A stretch of 64,000 bases of DNA from Rubritepida flocculans DSM 14296 (GTDB lineage Bacteria > Pseudomonadota > Alphaproteobacteria > Acetobacterales > Acetobacteraceae): the NCBI RefSeq assembly GCF_000425365.1, contig NZ_AUDH01000011.1:1-64000 (forward strand), read 5' to 3'. Positions 44,246-55,709 of the stretch are shown in pieces. The translations under genes and the position numbers were made by a program. The notes below the pieces were generated by a model. It did no database searches. It had not been told where the DNA came from and worked only from the letters and a program-made list of their open reading frames with translations. Position 1 is the stretch's first letter, and each line of letters opens with the position of its first letter.

Positions 44246-45301
44246 TCAGGGCAGGAAGGAGAACATCACGAAGGCCGAGAAGATGGCGAGGTGCACGATG
44301 CCCTCCAGCACCGTCGTCCGCCCGGTGTTGAGGGTGACGGCGAGCATCAGGAAGGTGGTGGCGAGCAGCACCACCATGGCCTGGTCCAGCCCGAGATGCA
44401 GCGGCTGCCCCGTCCAGAGCGCCACCACCGCCACCGCCGGGATGGTCAGCCCCACGCAGGCCAGCACCGAGCCGAGGGTGAGGTTCAGCGCGGTCTGCAG
44501 ATTGTTGCGGGCGGCGGCGCGGATCGCCGTCAGCCCCTCGGGCAGCAGCACCAGCAGCGCGATGGCGACACCCACCAGCGGCAGCGGCAGCCCCGCGCCG
44601 CGCACCGCGCCCTCCAGATAGGGCGCGAGCTGCTTGGCGAGCAGCACCACGCAGGCGAGCGCCACCAGCAGCAGCGCCGTGGCGCCCAGCGCCACCGGGC
44701 CCGAAGGCCGCGCGGCGCCGCCCGCCAGCTCGTGGTCCGCCACGAAATCCGCCCGGTGCCGCACGAGCTGCACGTAGAGGAAGGCGATGTAGAGCCCGAA
44801 GGAGACGAGCGCGACGTAGAGGAGCTGCGGCGCGGAATAGACCGGCCCCGCCGCGCTGGTGGTGAAGTTGGGCAGCACCAGCGTCAGCGCCGCGAGGGGA
44901 ATGAGCACGGCGAGGAAGGCGTTGGAGGCGGGGGTGCGGAAGCTCTGCTCGAAATGCCGCCGCCCGCCGAGCAGCAGGCACAGGCCGAGCACCCCGTTCA
45001 GCGCGATCATCAGCGCGGAGAAGATGGAATCCCGCGCCACCGTCGGCTCCGCGCCGCCGAGCATCATCGAGACGATCAGCCCGGCCTCGATCACGGTGAT
45101 GGAGACGGCGAGCAGCAGGCTGCCCAGCAGCGCGCCCAGGCGGCGCGCCACCGTCTCGGCGTGGTGCACCGCGGCGAAGACGCAGCCGATCAGCCCCGCC
45201 GCCACCAGCAGCAGAGGCACCGAGCCCTTGGCCGCCACCTCCACCGCGCCCAGCGCCGGGAAAGCCACCGCCCACCACGGAAACGCCCTGCCGCCCGCCA
45301 T
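44246..45301 (-). CDS. ChaA-like cation/proton antiporter (CaCA family, y4hA-type)
   Basis: 351 residues with ten or more predicted transmembrane helices. The two alpha repeats of the CaCA superfamily are visible: SITVIEAGLIVSMMLGG with acidic Glu in the N-terminal half, and LVLLPEGLTAIRAAARNNLQ with Glu in the C-terminal half. These motifs are typical of the ionic transporter y4hA/ChaA group, which exchanges calcium, sodium or potassium for protons. Ion preference cannot be predicted. Start ATG 45301 (MAGGRAFPWWAVAFPALGAV). It lies upstream of the gcv riboswitch in the same direction, so read-through is possible. Confidence 0.87.
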   Translation of the reverse strand: MAGGRAFPWWAVAFPALGAVEVAAKGSVPLLLVAAGLIGCVFAAVHHAETVARRLGALLGSLLLAVSITVIEAGLIVSMMLGGAEPTVARDSIFSALMIALNGVLGLCLLLGGRRHFEQSFRTPASNAFLAVLIPLAALTLVLPNFTTSAAGPVYSAPQLLYVALVSFGLYIAFLYVQLVRHRADFVADHELAGGAARPSGPVALGATALLLVALACVVLLAKQLAPYLEGAVRGAGLPLPLVGVAIALLVLLPEGLTAIRAAARNNLQTALNLTLGSVLACVGLTIPAVAVVALWTGQPLHLGLDQAMVVLLATTFLMLAVTLNTGRTTVLEGIVHLAIFSAFVMFSFLP

Positions 45302-45343
45302 GCCTCTTCCCCTCCCGCCGCCTGCCGGTGCGCGGCGCGCCTG

Positions 45344-46501
45344 TCAGCCCGTTTCCTGCCGCCGCCCCATCACGAGGCCGAGCAGCAGCAGCCCGCAGGC
45401 CGCCAGCAGCAGCCCCGCCTCCAGCCCGAAGCCCCAGCGGATCGCGCCCATCAGCGGCGGGCCCATCGCCTGTCCGAGGAAGAAGTGGAAGGCGTGCAGC
45501 GACACGGCCGAGGCGCGCGCCTGCGGGGCCACCTCCGTCACGCGCGTCTGCAGGGAGTTGTGCAGCATGAAGAAGCCGGTGCCGACGAAGAGCCCCGCGG
45601 CCACGAAGATCGGGGCGGAGGGCGCGAGCGCGAGCCCCGCGAGGCCGCCACCCGCCAGCGCGCCGCCCAGCCGCATCATCCGCCGGGGGCCCAGCCGCGC
45701 CACCAGCAGCGGGGCGCAGCCGGCATAGAGGAAGCCGCCGCAGCCGAAGGCGGCCAGGGTGAAGCCGGCCTCGCGCGTCCCGCCCATCCCGGTTTCGAGG
45801 AGATGGTTGGCGACATAGGGAAAGCCTCCGAACACCAGCATCCCCTCGATGCCCACCGCCCAGTAGAGGGCGAGGGCCGGCCGGTGCGTCAGCAGGAAGC
45901 GGTAGCGCGCCACCGCATCGCCGAAGCTCAGCCGGCCGCGGAGATCGGGCACGCGGTCGCGCAGCAGCGGCAGCACCGCGAGCGCGGAAAGCGCCCCGCA
46001 GAGCAGCATCAGCCCGCGCCAGCCGATCGCGGGCTCCAAAAGCCCCGCCATCACGCCGCCCGCCATCTGCCCCGCAATGGCGCAGGCGAGGAAGCGGCTG
46101 ATCGCCACCTGGCGCTCCGCGAGCGGCACGCGGTCGCCGAACAGGGCGAGGGTGACGGGGAAGATGCCGCCGCCCGCCGCGCCGGTGGCCATGCGCAGCA
46201 GCAGCAGCACGAGCAGCGTGGGCGCCAGCGCCGAGGCCGCGAGGAAAAGCGCCTGGAAGGCGAGGGCGAAGACGATGACGCGCCGCTTGCCCAGCGCATC
46301 CGCCACCGGCCCCAGCACCGGCTGCACCAGCGCGAAGGGCAGGGCGAAGGCGGTGGCCAGCAGCGCCACCCGCGCCGGCTCCTGCGCGAAATCGAGCGCG
46401 AGCACGGCCACCAGCGGGTCCGCCACGCGGGTGGCGATGGCTGAGGCGAAGCCCGCCAGCGCGAAGGTCAGGACGAGGCGGCTGTGCGGCGCGCGGGACA
46501 T
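45344..46501 (-). CDS. MFS transporter
   Basis: 385 residues, about 12 transmembrane helices. The family motif between helices 2 and 3 reads GPVADALGKRRVIVFALAFQ, the classic G-x-x-x-D-x-x-G-x-R-R pattern. A central cytoplasmic loop (LRDRVPDLRGRLSFGDAVAR) separates two six-helix halves. Resembles drug or arabinose-type proton antiporters (DHA1), but the substrate is unknown. It is separated by 42 bp from the antiporter gene downstream and 30 bp from the CinA-like gene upstream, so it may be part of a long transcript. Confidence 0.85.
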   Translation of the reverse strand: MSRAPHSRLVLTFALAGFASAIATRVADPLVAVLALDFAQEPARVALLATAFALPFALVQPVLGPVADALGKRRVIVFALAFQALFLAASALAPTLLVLLLLRMATGAAGGGIFPVTLALFGDRVPLAERQVAISRFLACAIAGQMAGGVMAGLLEPAIGWRGLMLLCGALSALAVLPLLRDRVPDLRGRLSFGDAVARYRFLLTHRPALALYWAVGIEGMLVFGGFPYVANHLLETGMGGTREAGFTLAAFGCGGFLYAGCAPLLVARLGPRRMMRLGGALAGGGLAGLALAPSAPIFVAAGLFVGTGFFMLHNSLQTRVTEVAPQARASAVSLHAFHFFLGQAMGPPLMGAIRWGFGLEAGLLLAACGLLLLGLVMGRRQETG

Positions 46502-46531
46502 CTCGCCTCGGCGGGGGGTGGGATTTCCGCC

Positions 46532-47323
46532 TCAGCCGGCCGGCGGCGGCTCGCCCTGCACGGGCTCGGCGCCCATGCCGCGCAGCATCTCGGTGATGGC
46601 GGCCGCCGCCGCCTCCGCCTGGCTCGCGGAGGTGCCCTTGGCCACCAGCGCCACGCCGCCGCCCGCGAAGCCCTGCGGCCCATGGGCGCGGTAGAAGGGA
46701 TAGCTGCCGATCTCAAGCGCCGGGAAGCGCGCCTGGATGGCCTCGAGCTGCGCCGCGATGTTCCCCTCGTAGACGCCCAGCGCATGCACGGTGCGCGAGA
46801 CGACCGGCACGCCGCCCTTCAGCGAGGGCGCCAGCGCCTCGAACATGGACTGCATGATGCGCGGCACCCCCGCCATCACATGCACATTGCCCATGGTGAA
46901 GCCGGGTGCGGAGGTCATCGTGCAGCGGATGGGCACAGCCCCCAGCGGCAGGGTGGCCATGCGCAGCCGGGCGGCGTTGAACTCCACGGGCGGGTCGCGG
47001 CGCGCGTAGTCCTCGGCCATCAGGGCGCGCGTCTCCTCGTGCACCACCCAGGGCACGCCGAAGGCCTCGGCCACGCATTCGCTGGTGATGTCGTCATGCG
47101 TCGGGCCGATGCCGCCGGTGGTGAACACGTGGTCGTAGCGCGCGCGCACCTCGTTCAGGGTGGCGACGATGGTCTCGCGCACATCCGGGATCACGCGCGC
47201 CTCGCGCAGCGGGATACCGAGCTCGCCGAGGCGTGTGGCGAGGTATTGCAGGTTCGCGTCGCGGGTGCGGCCCGAGAGCACCTCGTTGCCGATGATCAGC
47301 AGGCAGGCGGTGGGGTTGCTCAT
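46532..47323 (-). CDS. CinA N-terminal-type molybdopterin-binding (MoaB/Mog-fold) protein
   Basis: 263 residues with the MoaB/MogA fold in the first 170: SNPTACLLIIGNEVLSGRTR, then VFTTGGIGPTHDDITSECVA, the pterin-binding signature. It lacks the C-terminal nicotinamide-nucleotide deamidase domain of full-length CinA. The remaining part (about 180-263) matches the CinA middle region. The family is named competence/damage-inducible protein A; the true activity of such short versions is not well defined. ATG 47323 was chosen; the longer upstream frame is non-coding. It lies 11 bp from the GNAT-NUDIX gene. Confidence 0.85.
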   Translation of the reverse strand: MSNPTACLLIIGNEVLSGRTRDANLQYLATRLGELGIPLREARVIPDVRETIVATLNEVRARYDHVFTTGGIGPTHDDITSECVAEAFGVPWVVHEETRALMAEDYARRDPPVEFNAARLRMATLPLGAVPIRCTMTSAPGFTMGNVHVMAGVPRIMQSMFEALAPSLKGGVPVVSRTVHALGVYEGNIAAQLEAIQARFPALEIGSYPFYRAHGPQGFAGGGVALVAKGTSASQAEAAAAAITEMLRGMGAEPVQGEPPPAG

Positions 47324-47334
47324 GGCGTGCGAGC

Positions 47335-48282
47335 CTAGAGGAAGTCGCGCAGCAGCGCGACCAGCGGCAGATCGGCCGGCGGCATGGGGTAGTCGGCCAG
47401 CCGCGCGGGCGCCACCCAGGCGAGGGTCTGGCCCTCGCGCGCGGTGACGCGCCCCTGCCAGCGGCGGCAGATGTAGAGCGGCATCAGCAGATGGAACTCC
47501 GCATAGCCGTGCGAGGCGAAGAAGAGCGGCGAGAGGCAGGCGCTCTGCGTCTCGATGCCCAGCTCCTCGCGCAGCTCGCGGATCAGCGCGGCCTCGGGCG
47601 TCTCGCCCGCGCCGATCTTGCCGCCCGGGAACTCCCACAGCCCCGCCATGGCCTTCCCCGGCGGGCGCTGCGCCAGCAGCACGCGCCCATCGGAGTCCAC
47701 CAGCGCGCAGGCGACGACGAGCAGCAGGGGCTTCGGCGCCGCCGGGGCGGGCGCCGCCTCGCGCAGGAAGCGGATCACCGGCATGTTGCGGTTGCGCGAG
47801 AGGTAGGGCTGCACCGCGCGCCCCGCCTCGGCGAAGCCGAGATGCCGCAGCACGGCGTGGGAGGCGGCGTTGTCGGTCAGCGCGCTCGCCTCCACGCGCG
47901 TCACGCCGAGATGGCGCTGCGCCCAGTCGAGCAGCCCCGCGGCGGCCTCGCGGGCGATGCCCTGGCCCCAGTGTTTCCGCCCGATCCAGTAGCCCAGCTC
48001 CGCTCCCGCGCCGCGGGCCAGCGTGAGGCCGACGCAGCCGACCAGCGCGCCCCCCTGGGTGATGGCGAGGTGATAGGCCTCGCCGCGGGCGATCTGCGCG
48101 CGGGTGGCGGCGATCCATTCGAGCGCGAGGCCGTCGCGGTAGGGGAAGGGCACGCGCGCGAGGTTGCCGGCCACCGAATAGTCGTTCACCAGCCGCGTGA
48201 CCTCCGCGGCGTCCTCGGGCTCCAGCGGGCGCAGCAGCAGCCGCGCCGTGACGATGGGCAGCTCAGCTCCGGTAGCTGCCAT
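47335..48282 (-). CDS. Fusion of GNAT acetyltransferase and NUDIX (MutT-like) hydrolase
   Basis: 315 residues in two domains. Residues 1-175 are a RimJ/RimL-type GNAT fold: [20 protein letters not shown], the acetyl-CoA loop [13 protein letters not shown] near 101-113, and [13 protein letters not shown]. Residues 186-315 form a NUDIX domain, with the box ending [18 protein letters not shown] near 226-243. It starts [20 protein letters not shown], like MutT 8-oxo-dGTP diphosphatase. The linker APAPAAPKP is the probable hinge. The start overlaps the argJ 3' end by 20 bp. The catalytic residues of both domains look intact, so both may be active. Confidence 0.9.
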   Translation of the reverse strand: MAATGAELPIVTARLLLRPLEPEDAAEVTRLVNDYSVAGNLARVPFPYRDGLALEWIAATRAQIARGEAYHLAITQGGALVGCVGLTLARGAGAELGYWIGRKHWGQGIAREAAAGLLDWAQRHLGVTRVEASALTDNAASHAVLRHLGFAEAGRAVQPYLSRNRNMPVIRFLREAAPAPAAPKPLLLVVACALVDSDGRVLLAQRPPGKAMAGLWEFPGGKIGAGETPEAALIRELREELGIETQSACLSPLFFASHGYAEFHLLMPLYICRRWQGRVTAREGQTLAWVAPARLADYPMPPADLPLVALLRDFL

Positions 48283-49495
48283 TGATGTCGATGTAGCCGT
48301 GCGTCAGGTCGCAGGTCCAGACGGTGGCCTTGCCCCGGCCGAGGCCGATGTCCACCGTGATCTCCACCTCGCGCCCCTTCATGTGCGCGACGACGGGCGC
48401 CTCGTCGTAGCCGGGGACGACGCCGCCCTCCCGAGCCATCCACACGCCGCCGACGGCCACCGAGAGGCGGTCGCGGTCCGCGGGTTCGCCGGCCTTGCCC
48501 ACGGCCATGACGATGCGGCCCCAGTTCGCGTCCTCGCCGGCGATGGCGGTCTTCACCAGCGGCGAGTTGGCGATGGACATGGCGATGCGGCGCGCGGAGG
48601 CCGCGCTGACCGCGCCGGTGACTTTGACGGTGACGAGCTTCTGCGCGCCCTCGCCGTCGCGCGCCACCATCAGCGCGAGATCGTGCAGCACCTCGCCCAG
48701 GGCGCGCGCGAAGTCCCGCAGCAGGGCGGGGGGCGAAGCGGCGGTGACGCGCGGGTGCTTCGCCTGGCCGGTGGCGAAGAGCAGCACCGTGTCGGAGGTG
48801 CTGGTGTCGCTGTCCACCGTCACGCAGTTGAAGCTGGCGTTCACCCCCTTCGCCAGCAGCCTCTGCAGCACGGGGGCGGGGATCTTCGCGTCGGTGGCGA
48901 GGAAACAGAGCATCGTCGCCATGTCCGGCGCGATCATGCCGCTGCCCTTGGCGATGCCGTTGATCGTCACCTCCGCATCGCCGATGCGCGCCGTGCGCGT
49001 CGCGGCCTTGGGGAAGGTGTCGGTGGTCATGATGGCGCGTGCGGCGGCGGCCCAGCGGTCCTCGGCGAGCGCGCCGAAGGCGCCGGGCAGCGCGGCCAGC
49101 AGCCGCTCCGTCGGCAGCTTCTCGCCGATCACGCCGGTGGAGGCGAGGAACACCTCGCCCGGCTTGCAGCCGACCAGTCCGGCCGCCGCCTCGGCGGTGC
49201 GCGCGCAGGCCTCCTGCCCGGCCTTGCCGGTGAAGACGTTGCTGTTCCCCGCATTGACCACGAGCGCGCGGGCGCGCCCGCCCTTCAGCACCGCGCGGCA
49301 CCAGTCCACAGGCGCCCCGGGGCATTTGTTGCGGGTGAACACGCCGGCCACCGTGGTGCCGGGGGCGAAGCGGAAGACGGTGACGTCCTCCCGGCCCTTG
49401 TAGCGGATGCCGGCGGCGGCGGAAGCGCATTCGGCGCCCGCCAGCGCGGGCATCTCGGGCAGCGGGAGGGCAAGGGGCGAGACGGGATGGGCCAT
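48263..49495 (-). CDS. argJ: Bifunctional glutamate N-acetyltransferase / amino-acid N-acetyltransferase
   Basis: 410 residues, normal ArgJ length. It recycles the acetyl group from N-acetylornithine to glutamate in arginine biosynthesis. The precursor self-cleaves before a Thr in [20 protein letters not shown], the nucleophile motif of the Ntn-like fold. Other conserved runs are [14 protein letters not shown] and [18 protein letters not shown], and the C-terminal half ends [12 protein letters not shown]. It lies between the parvulin gene (21-bp gap) and the GNAT-NUDIX gene in what looks like one operon. Confidence 0.97.
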   Translation of the reverse strand: MAHPVSPLALPLPEMPALAGAECASAAAGIRYKGREDVTVFRFAPGTTVAGVFTRNKCPGAPVDWCRAVLKGGRARALVVNAGNSNVFTGKAGQEACARTAEAAAGLVGCKPGEVFLASTGVIGEKLPTERLLAALPGAFGALAEDRWAAAARAIMTTDTFPKAATRTARIGDAEVTINGIAKGSGMIAPDMATMLCFLATDAKIPAPVLQRLLAKGVNASFNCVTVDSDTSTSDTVLLFATGQAKHPRVTAASPPALLRDFARALGEVLHDLALMVARDGEGAQKLVTVKVTGAVSAASARRIAMSIANSPLVKTAIAGEDANWGRIVMAVGKAGEPADRDRLSVAVGGVWMAREGGVVPGYDEAPVVAHMKGREVEITVDIGLGRGKATVWTCDLTHGYIDINGSYRS

Positions 49496-49516
49496 GGCGT
49501 GTCGGTCTTGCGGAAC

Positions 49517-50464
49517 TCAGCGGCGCTGGGCGGGGGCGGGCGCGCGCGCGGGCGGCGGCGGCTCGGGCTGCGGCGCGGCGGGGGCCGCCTCGGCCGGGGG
49601 CTCGACGCGCTCGATGCGGGCGGCGGCGCGCACGCGCTGCACGGCGGCGGCCACCTCCTCCTCGATGGCCTGCTGGCGCAGCGCCTCGCGGCTGTCCTCG
49701 AAGCTCGGCCCGCGCGAGACGCGGCGCTCCTCCACCCGGATCACGTGCCAGCCGAACTGGGTGCGCACCGGGGCGGGGCTCACCTGGCCGGGCTGGAGCG
49801 CGAAGGCGGCGGCGGCGAATTCGGGCACCATGTCGCCGCGGCGGAAGAAGCCGAGATCGCCGCCGTTGCGCGCCGCGGGGTCGGTCGAGCGGCGGCGCGC
49901 CACCTCCTCGAAGCTCGCGCCGCGCTGGATTTCCTGGAGGATGGCGCGCGCCTCCTGCTCGCTGGCGACGAGGATGTGGCGCGCGCGCACCTCCTCCTCC
50001 GGCGCCCGGCCGGCCTGCTCGCGCTCGAAGCGCGCGCGCAGCGCCTCCTCGGTCAGGCGCGGCAGCACCTCGCGGCGCAGCAGCGCGTCGCGCAGCTCGT
50101 TCTCCTCGAGCTGGCGCATGCGGCGGCGCAGCTCCTCCTCGCGGTCCAGCCCCGCGGCGCGGGCGGCCTGGACCATGGCGCGGTCGGTGATGGCGCGGTC
50201 CACGAGCTGCTCGAACACCTGGGGCGGCAGCATGGCGCGCAGCATGGCGGGCGGCACGGCGCGCAGCTCGGGCGGCATGGCCTCGGCGGCGGCGGCGATC
50301 ACCTCGTCGAGGCGGATCTCCTCGCCGTTCACGCGGGCGATCACGGGGTTGGCCTCCGCCCCCGGGGCGGGCGCCGCGGGCGCCGGGCCCTGCGCGGCCG
50401 CCGGGGCCGGCCCGAGCAGCGTGGCGGAGGCGAGCAGGAGGGCGGCGAGCGGCAGGCGGGCCAT
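49517..50464 (-). CDS. Exported parvulin-type peptidyl-prolyl isomerase
   Basis: 315 residues from ATG 50464. A signal peptide ([25 protein letters not shown]) precedes an N-terminal helical chaperone region of about 100 residues. A rotamase domain follows: EEEVRARHILVASEQEARAI, GGDLGFFRRGDMVPEFAAAA and VRTQFGWHVIRVEERR are its core. A Pro/Ala-rich tail ends the protein. A periplasmic folding helper of the SurA/PpiC type is expected. The frame continues to 50518, with another ATG at 50479. It is divergent from the RidA-like gene beside secA. Confidence 0.88.
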   Translation of the reverse strand: MARLPLAALLLASATLLGPAPAAAQGPAPAAPAPGAEANPVIARVNGEEIRLDEVIAAAAEAMPPELRAVPPAMLRAMLPPQVFEQLVDRAITDRAMVQAARAAGLDREEELRRRMRQLEENELRDALLRREVLPRLTEEALRARFEREQAGRAPEEEVRARHILVASEQEARAILQEIQRGASFEEVARRRSTDPAARNGGDLGFFRRGDMVPEFAAAAFALQPGQVSPAPVRTQFGWHVIRVEERRVSRGPSFEDSREALRQQAIEEEVAAAVQRVRAAARIERVEPPAEAAPAAPQPEPPPPARAPAPAQRR

Positions 50465-50565
50465 CGGCGGGGAATCCATCAATCCGGCCGGACAATGGCC
50501 GATGCCCCGCGCCCCCACAACCCGCCGCGCTTGACGCGCGGCCCCCGCGGCGGAACCCTGGACGC

Positions 50566-51333
50566 ATGGGCACCCAGATCATGGCGGCCGGCGGCTACCG
50601 CTACATCCCGGCCGTGTTCCAGTATTCGGGCGGCGTGGCGGCCGAGCCCGGCTTCCGGCTGGAGCGCGCGCGCTTCGCCGAGCCGGTGCCGCTCGCCGAG
50701 GGGTTCGCGCGCATCAAGGCGCATCTCGCCGCGCTCGGCCGCCCGCCCGCCGCCTTCGCGCAATGCGAGCTGCGCAGCCCCGAACCCTTCACCGAGGCCG
50801 GCTTCGCCGCCTTCAACCGCCTCTATGTCGGCGTGCTGCAGGAATGGGGCATTGTGCAGGGTGGGGAGAACCCGGTGGCGCGCAGCAATGTCTGCCCCGA
50901 GATCGCGCCCCCCTCCGAGCCCTGCTTCCACGCCTTCAGCTACACGGTGGAGGATGCGAACGCCCCGCCCAGCTTCGTCGTGGCCGGCAGCGGCGAGGCG
51001 CGCGAGGGCGGCGCGAGCTACCGCGAGAGCGTGGTGGCCTGGGGCGACACCTCGCCCGCCGGCATGCGCCTGAAATGCGACTATGTGCTGGGCGAGATGG
51101 AACGCCGCATGGGCGCGCTCGGCTTCGGCTGGCGGGACACCACGGCGGTGCAGGCCTACACGGTGTTCGACTTCGCGCCGCTCTTCCTCGAGATGTTCGT
51201 CCGCCGCGGGGCGGCCCGCCATGGGCTGACCTGGCAGCCCTGCCGCCCGCCCGTCCAGGGCCTGGATTTCGAGATGGATTGCCGGGGCGTGAGCCGGGAA
51301 CTCGTGCTGCCCGCGTCACGCGGCCGCGGTTGA
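50566..51333 (+). CDS. Uncharacterised RidA-like protein
   Basis: 255 residues, not assigned with certainty. The second half has a pattern reminiscent of RidA/YjgF proteins: [20 protein letters not shown], then [20 protein letters not shown] and [15 protein letters not shown]. Key Arg for imine hydrolysis was not identified. The N-terminal half ([20 protein letters not shown]) is not recognised. No signal peptide or membrane segment. ATG 50566 faces away from the parvulin gene and lies 95 bp upstream of secA. Confidence 0.6.
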   Translation: MGTQIMAAGGYRYIPAVFQYSGGVAAEPGFRLERARFAEPVPLAEGFARIKAHLAALGRPPAAFAQCELRSPEPFTEAGFAAFNRLYVGVLQEWGIVQGGENPVARSNVCPEIAPPSEPCFHAFSYTVEDANAPPSFVVAGSGEAREGGASYRESVVAWGDTSPAGMRLKCDYVLGEMERRMGALGFGWRDTTAVQAYTVFDFAPLFLEMFVRRGAARHGLTWQPCRPPVQGLDFEMDCRGVSRELVLPASRGRG

Positions 51334-51428
51334 CCCCCCTCGGGGCGGGTCCTATCTCTGCCGGACTGACCCGCGCGGCCCCGCGCCCCGCCGCGATTCC
51401 GCCGCGCTCCGGAGAGATCCTCGCCCCC

Positions 51429-54152
<2,724 letters not shown>

Positions 54153-54159
54153 GCGGCGC

Positions 54160-54765
54160 TCACCCGCGCAGCGGGATGCACAGCCGCTCGTAATCCCCCG
54201 CCGTCGCCATCAGCAGCCGGCCGAGGGAGAACGGGCGCGCCGTCATCGGCCGCGCCCCCATGCGGCGGAACAGCGCGGCCGAGGCAGGCGCGCGCACCTC
54301 GGCCTCCAGCCGGTCGAGCCCGCGCGCCGCGGCCCAGGCGGATGCGGCGAGGAGCAGCGCGCCCCCCACCCCGTGCGGCGGGAAGCGCGCGCGGCCGCGG
54401 AAGGGTTCCAGCACGTCGATGCCGTACACATAGGCCCCGCCCGGCAGCGCGCGGGAGCGCGCCTCGATGGCCGAGAACACGAGGAAGGCGTGAAGCCCCC
54501 GCCGCCAGCCATAGCAGCGCCGGAAATCGGCGAAGCCCGGCGCGAAGGGCCCGCGCCCGCCGAGCTTGAGGCTGAGATAGCCCGCGAGCTCCCCCTCCAC
54601 CGTCGCGGCCAGGAAGCACTCGGGGCGGATGCGCGGCCGGAACAGCGCCTGGCGCTGCGCCGCATCGCCCAGCAGCGCGGAAAGCCCCGCCCGGCCCGTG
54701 GCCGCGAGGTCGAGCACGCGCTCGGCCAGCGGCCCGGGCGTGAGCGGCGCGACCTCCACGCGCAT
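54160..54765 (-). CDS. GNAT-family N-acetyltransferase
   Basis: 201 residues with a GNAT-like architecture: CFLAATVEGELAGYLSLKLG (strands 2-4), YVYGIDVLEPFRGRARFPP followed by GVGGALLLAASAWAAARGLD (acetyl-CoA pyrophosphate loop), and APASAALFRRMGARPM. The substrate is unknown. ATG 54765 (MRVEVAPLTPGPLAERVL) is preferred. It lies 15 bp after the cyclase gene, so the two are probably co-transcribed. It converges with secA over only 7 bp. Confidence 0.8.
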   Translation of the reverse strand: MRVEVAPLTPGPLAERVLDLAATGRAGLSALLGDAAQRQALFRPRIRPECFLAATVEGELAGYLSLKLGGRGPFAPGFADFRRCYGWRRGLHAFLVFSAIEARSRALPGGAYVYGIDVLEPFRGRARFPPHGVGGALLLAASAWAAARGLDRLEAEVRAPASAALFRRMGARPMTARPFSLGRLLMATAGDYERLCIPLRG

Positions 54766-54779
54766 GGCCGCCGCCGCGC

Positions 54780-55568
54780 TCACTCCTCGAGGATGGCCAC
54801 GGCCCGCGTCCAGCCCGCGCTGCCGCGATGCACCTTCACGGGGAAGCAGGCCACCAGGAAGCCGTCGGGCGGAAGCTGGTCGAGGTTGGCGAGCTTCTCC
54901 AGGTGGCAGTAGCCGATCTCGCGCCCCGCCCGGTGTCCTTCCCAGATCAGCCCGGCATCGCCGGTTTCGGCCACGCGGCGCTTCGTGTGGCTGAAGGGTG
55001 CGTCCCAGGACCAGCCATCGGTGCCGGTGACGCGCACGCCCTGCTCGAGCAGCCACAGCGTCGCGGCCTTGCCCATGCCGCAGCCGCTGTCGATGTAGTC
55101 GGCCTCGCCGTAGCGGCTGCCGGCGCGGGTGTTGACCAGCACGATCTCCAGCGGCTTCAGCACATGGCCGATGCGCTCCAGCTCGCGCTGCACGTCCTCG
55201 GGCGTGCAGACGTAGCCGTCCGGCTTGTCGCGGAAGTCGAGCTTCACGCCGGGCTGGAAGCACCAGTCGAGCGGGACTTCGTCGATGCGCCAGGAGGGCT
55301 CGCCGCCCGGCGTGAACCGCTCGTTCATGCGCGAGAAGAAATGATAGGGCGCGTCGAGGTGGGTGCCGTTGTGGGTGGAGATCCGCACGCGCTCGATGGC
55401 GGCGTATTCGCCCTCGGGCAGGGCCGAGACGGGCACGCCCATATAGCCGGCCATCTCGGGGGCGCTCATGTGGTGGTCCACATACTCGATCTCGGGCAGC
55501 ATATGGGGCGGGTCGCTGGCGATTCCCGCCTTGAGGGAGACCGAAATATCGATGATTCGTCGCGGCAT
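54780..55568 (-). CDS. Cyclase / kynurenine-formamidase-like hydrolase
   Basis: 262 residues of the Cyclase family (metal-dependent amidases related to bacterial KynB and isatin hydrolase). The metal motif STHNGTHLDAPYHFFS has the diagnostic HxGTHxDxPxH, and a second conserved site is IEYVDHHMSAPEMAGYM. Later ligands lie in TGTDGWSWDAPFSHTKRRVA. Family members open cyclic amides or hydrolyse formamides; substrate unknown. ATG 55568 begins PRRIIDISVSLKAGIASDPP, the typical family start; the open frame upstream is not coding. Confidence 0.9.
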   Translation of the reverse strand: MPRRIIDISVSLKAGIASDPPHMLPEIEYVDHHMSAPEMAGYMGVPVSALPEGEYAAIERVRISTHNGTHLDAPYHFFSRMNERFTPGGEPSWRIDEVPLDWCFQPGVKLDFRDKPDGYVCTPEDVQRELERIGHVLKPLEIVLVNTRAGSRYGEADYIDSGCGMGKAATLWLLEQGVRVTGTDGWSWDAPFSHTKRRVAETGDAGLIWEGHRAGREIGYCHLEKLANLDQLPPDGFLVACFPVKVHRGSAGWTRAVAILEE

Positions 55569-55709
55569 GGAGGCTTCCTTCCCCTTTCCGGCCGGGACGC
55601 TACAGCGCATCCGCCCGCCTTGTCCCGACCCCGGCCGCGCCCCGCGCCGGGCAGCCCCGCCGCGCTGGGGGGCTGACGCCCGCCGCCCCCGGCCCCAGAT
55701 GCGCGACGC

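Noticed and set aside
50763-51428. 222-codon upstream extension of secA
   Set aside because: It overlaps the RidA-like gene in another frame. The conserved SecA N-terminus begins at 51429.
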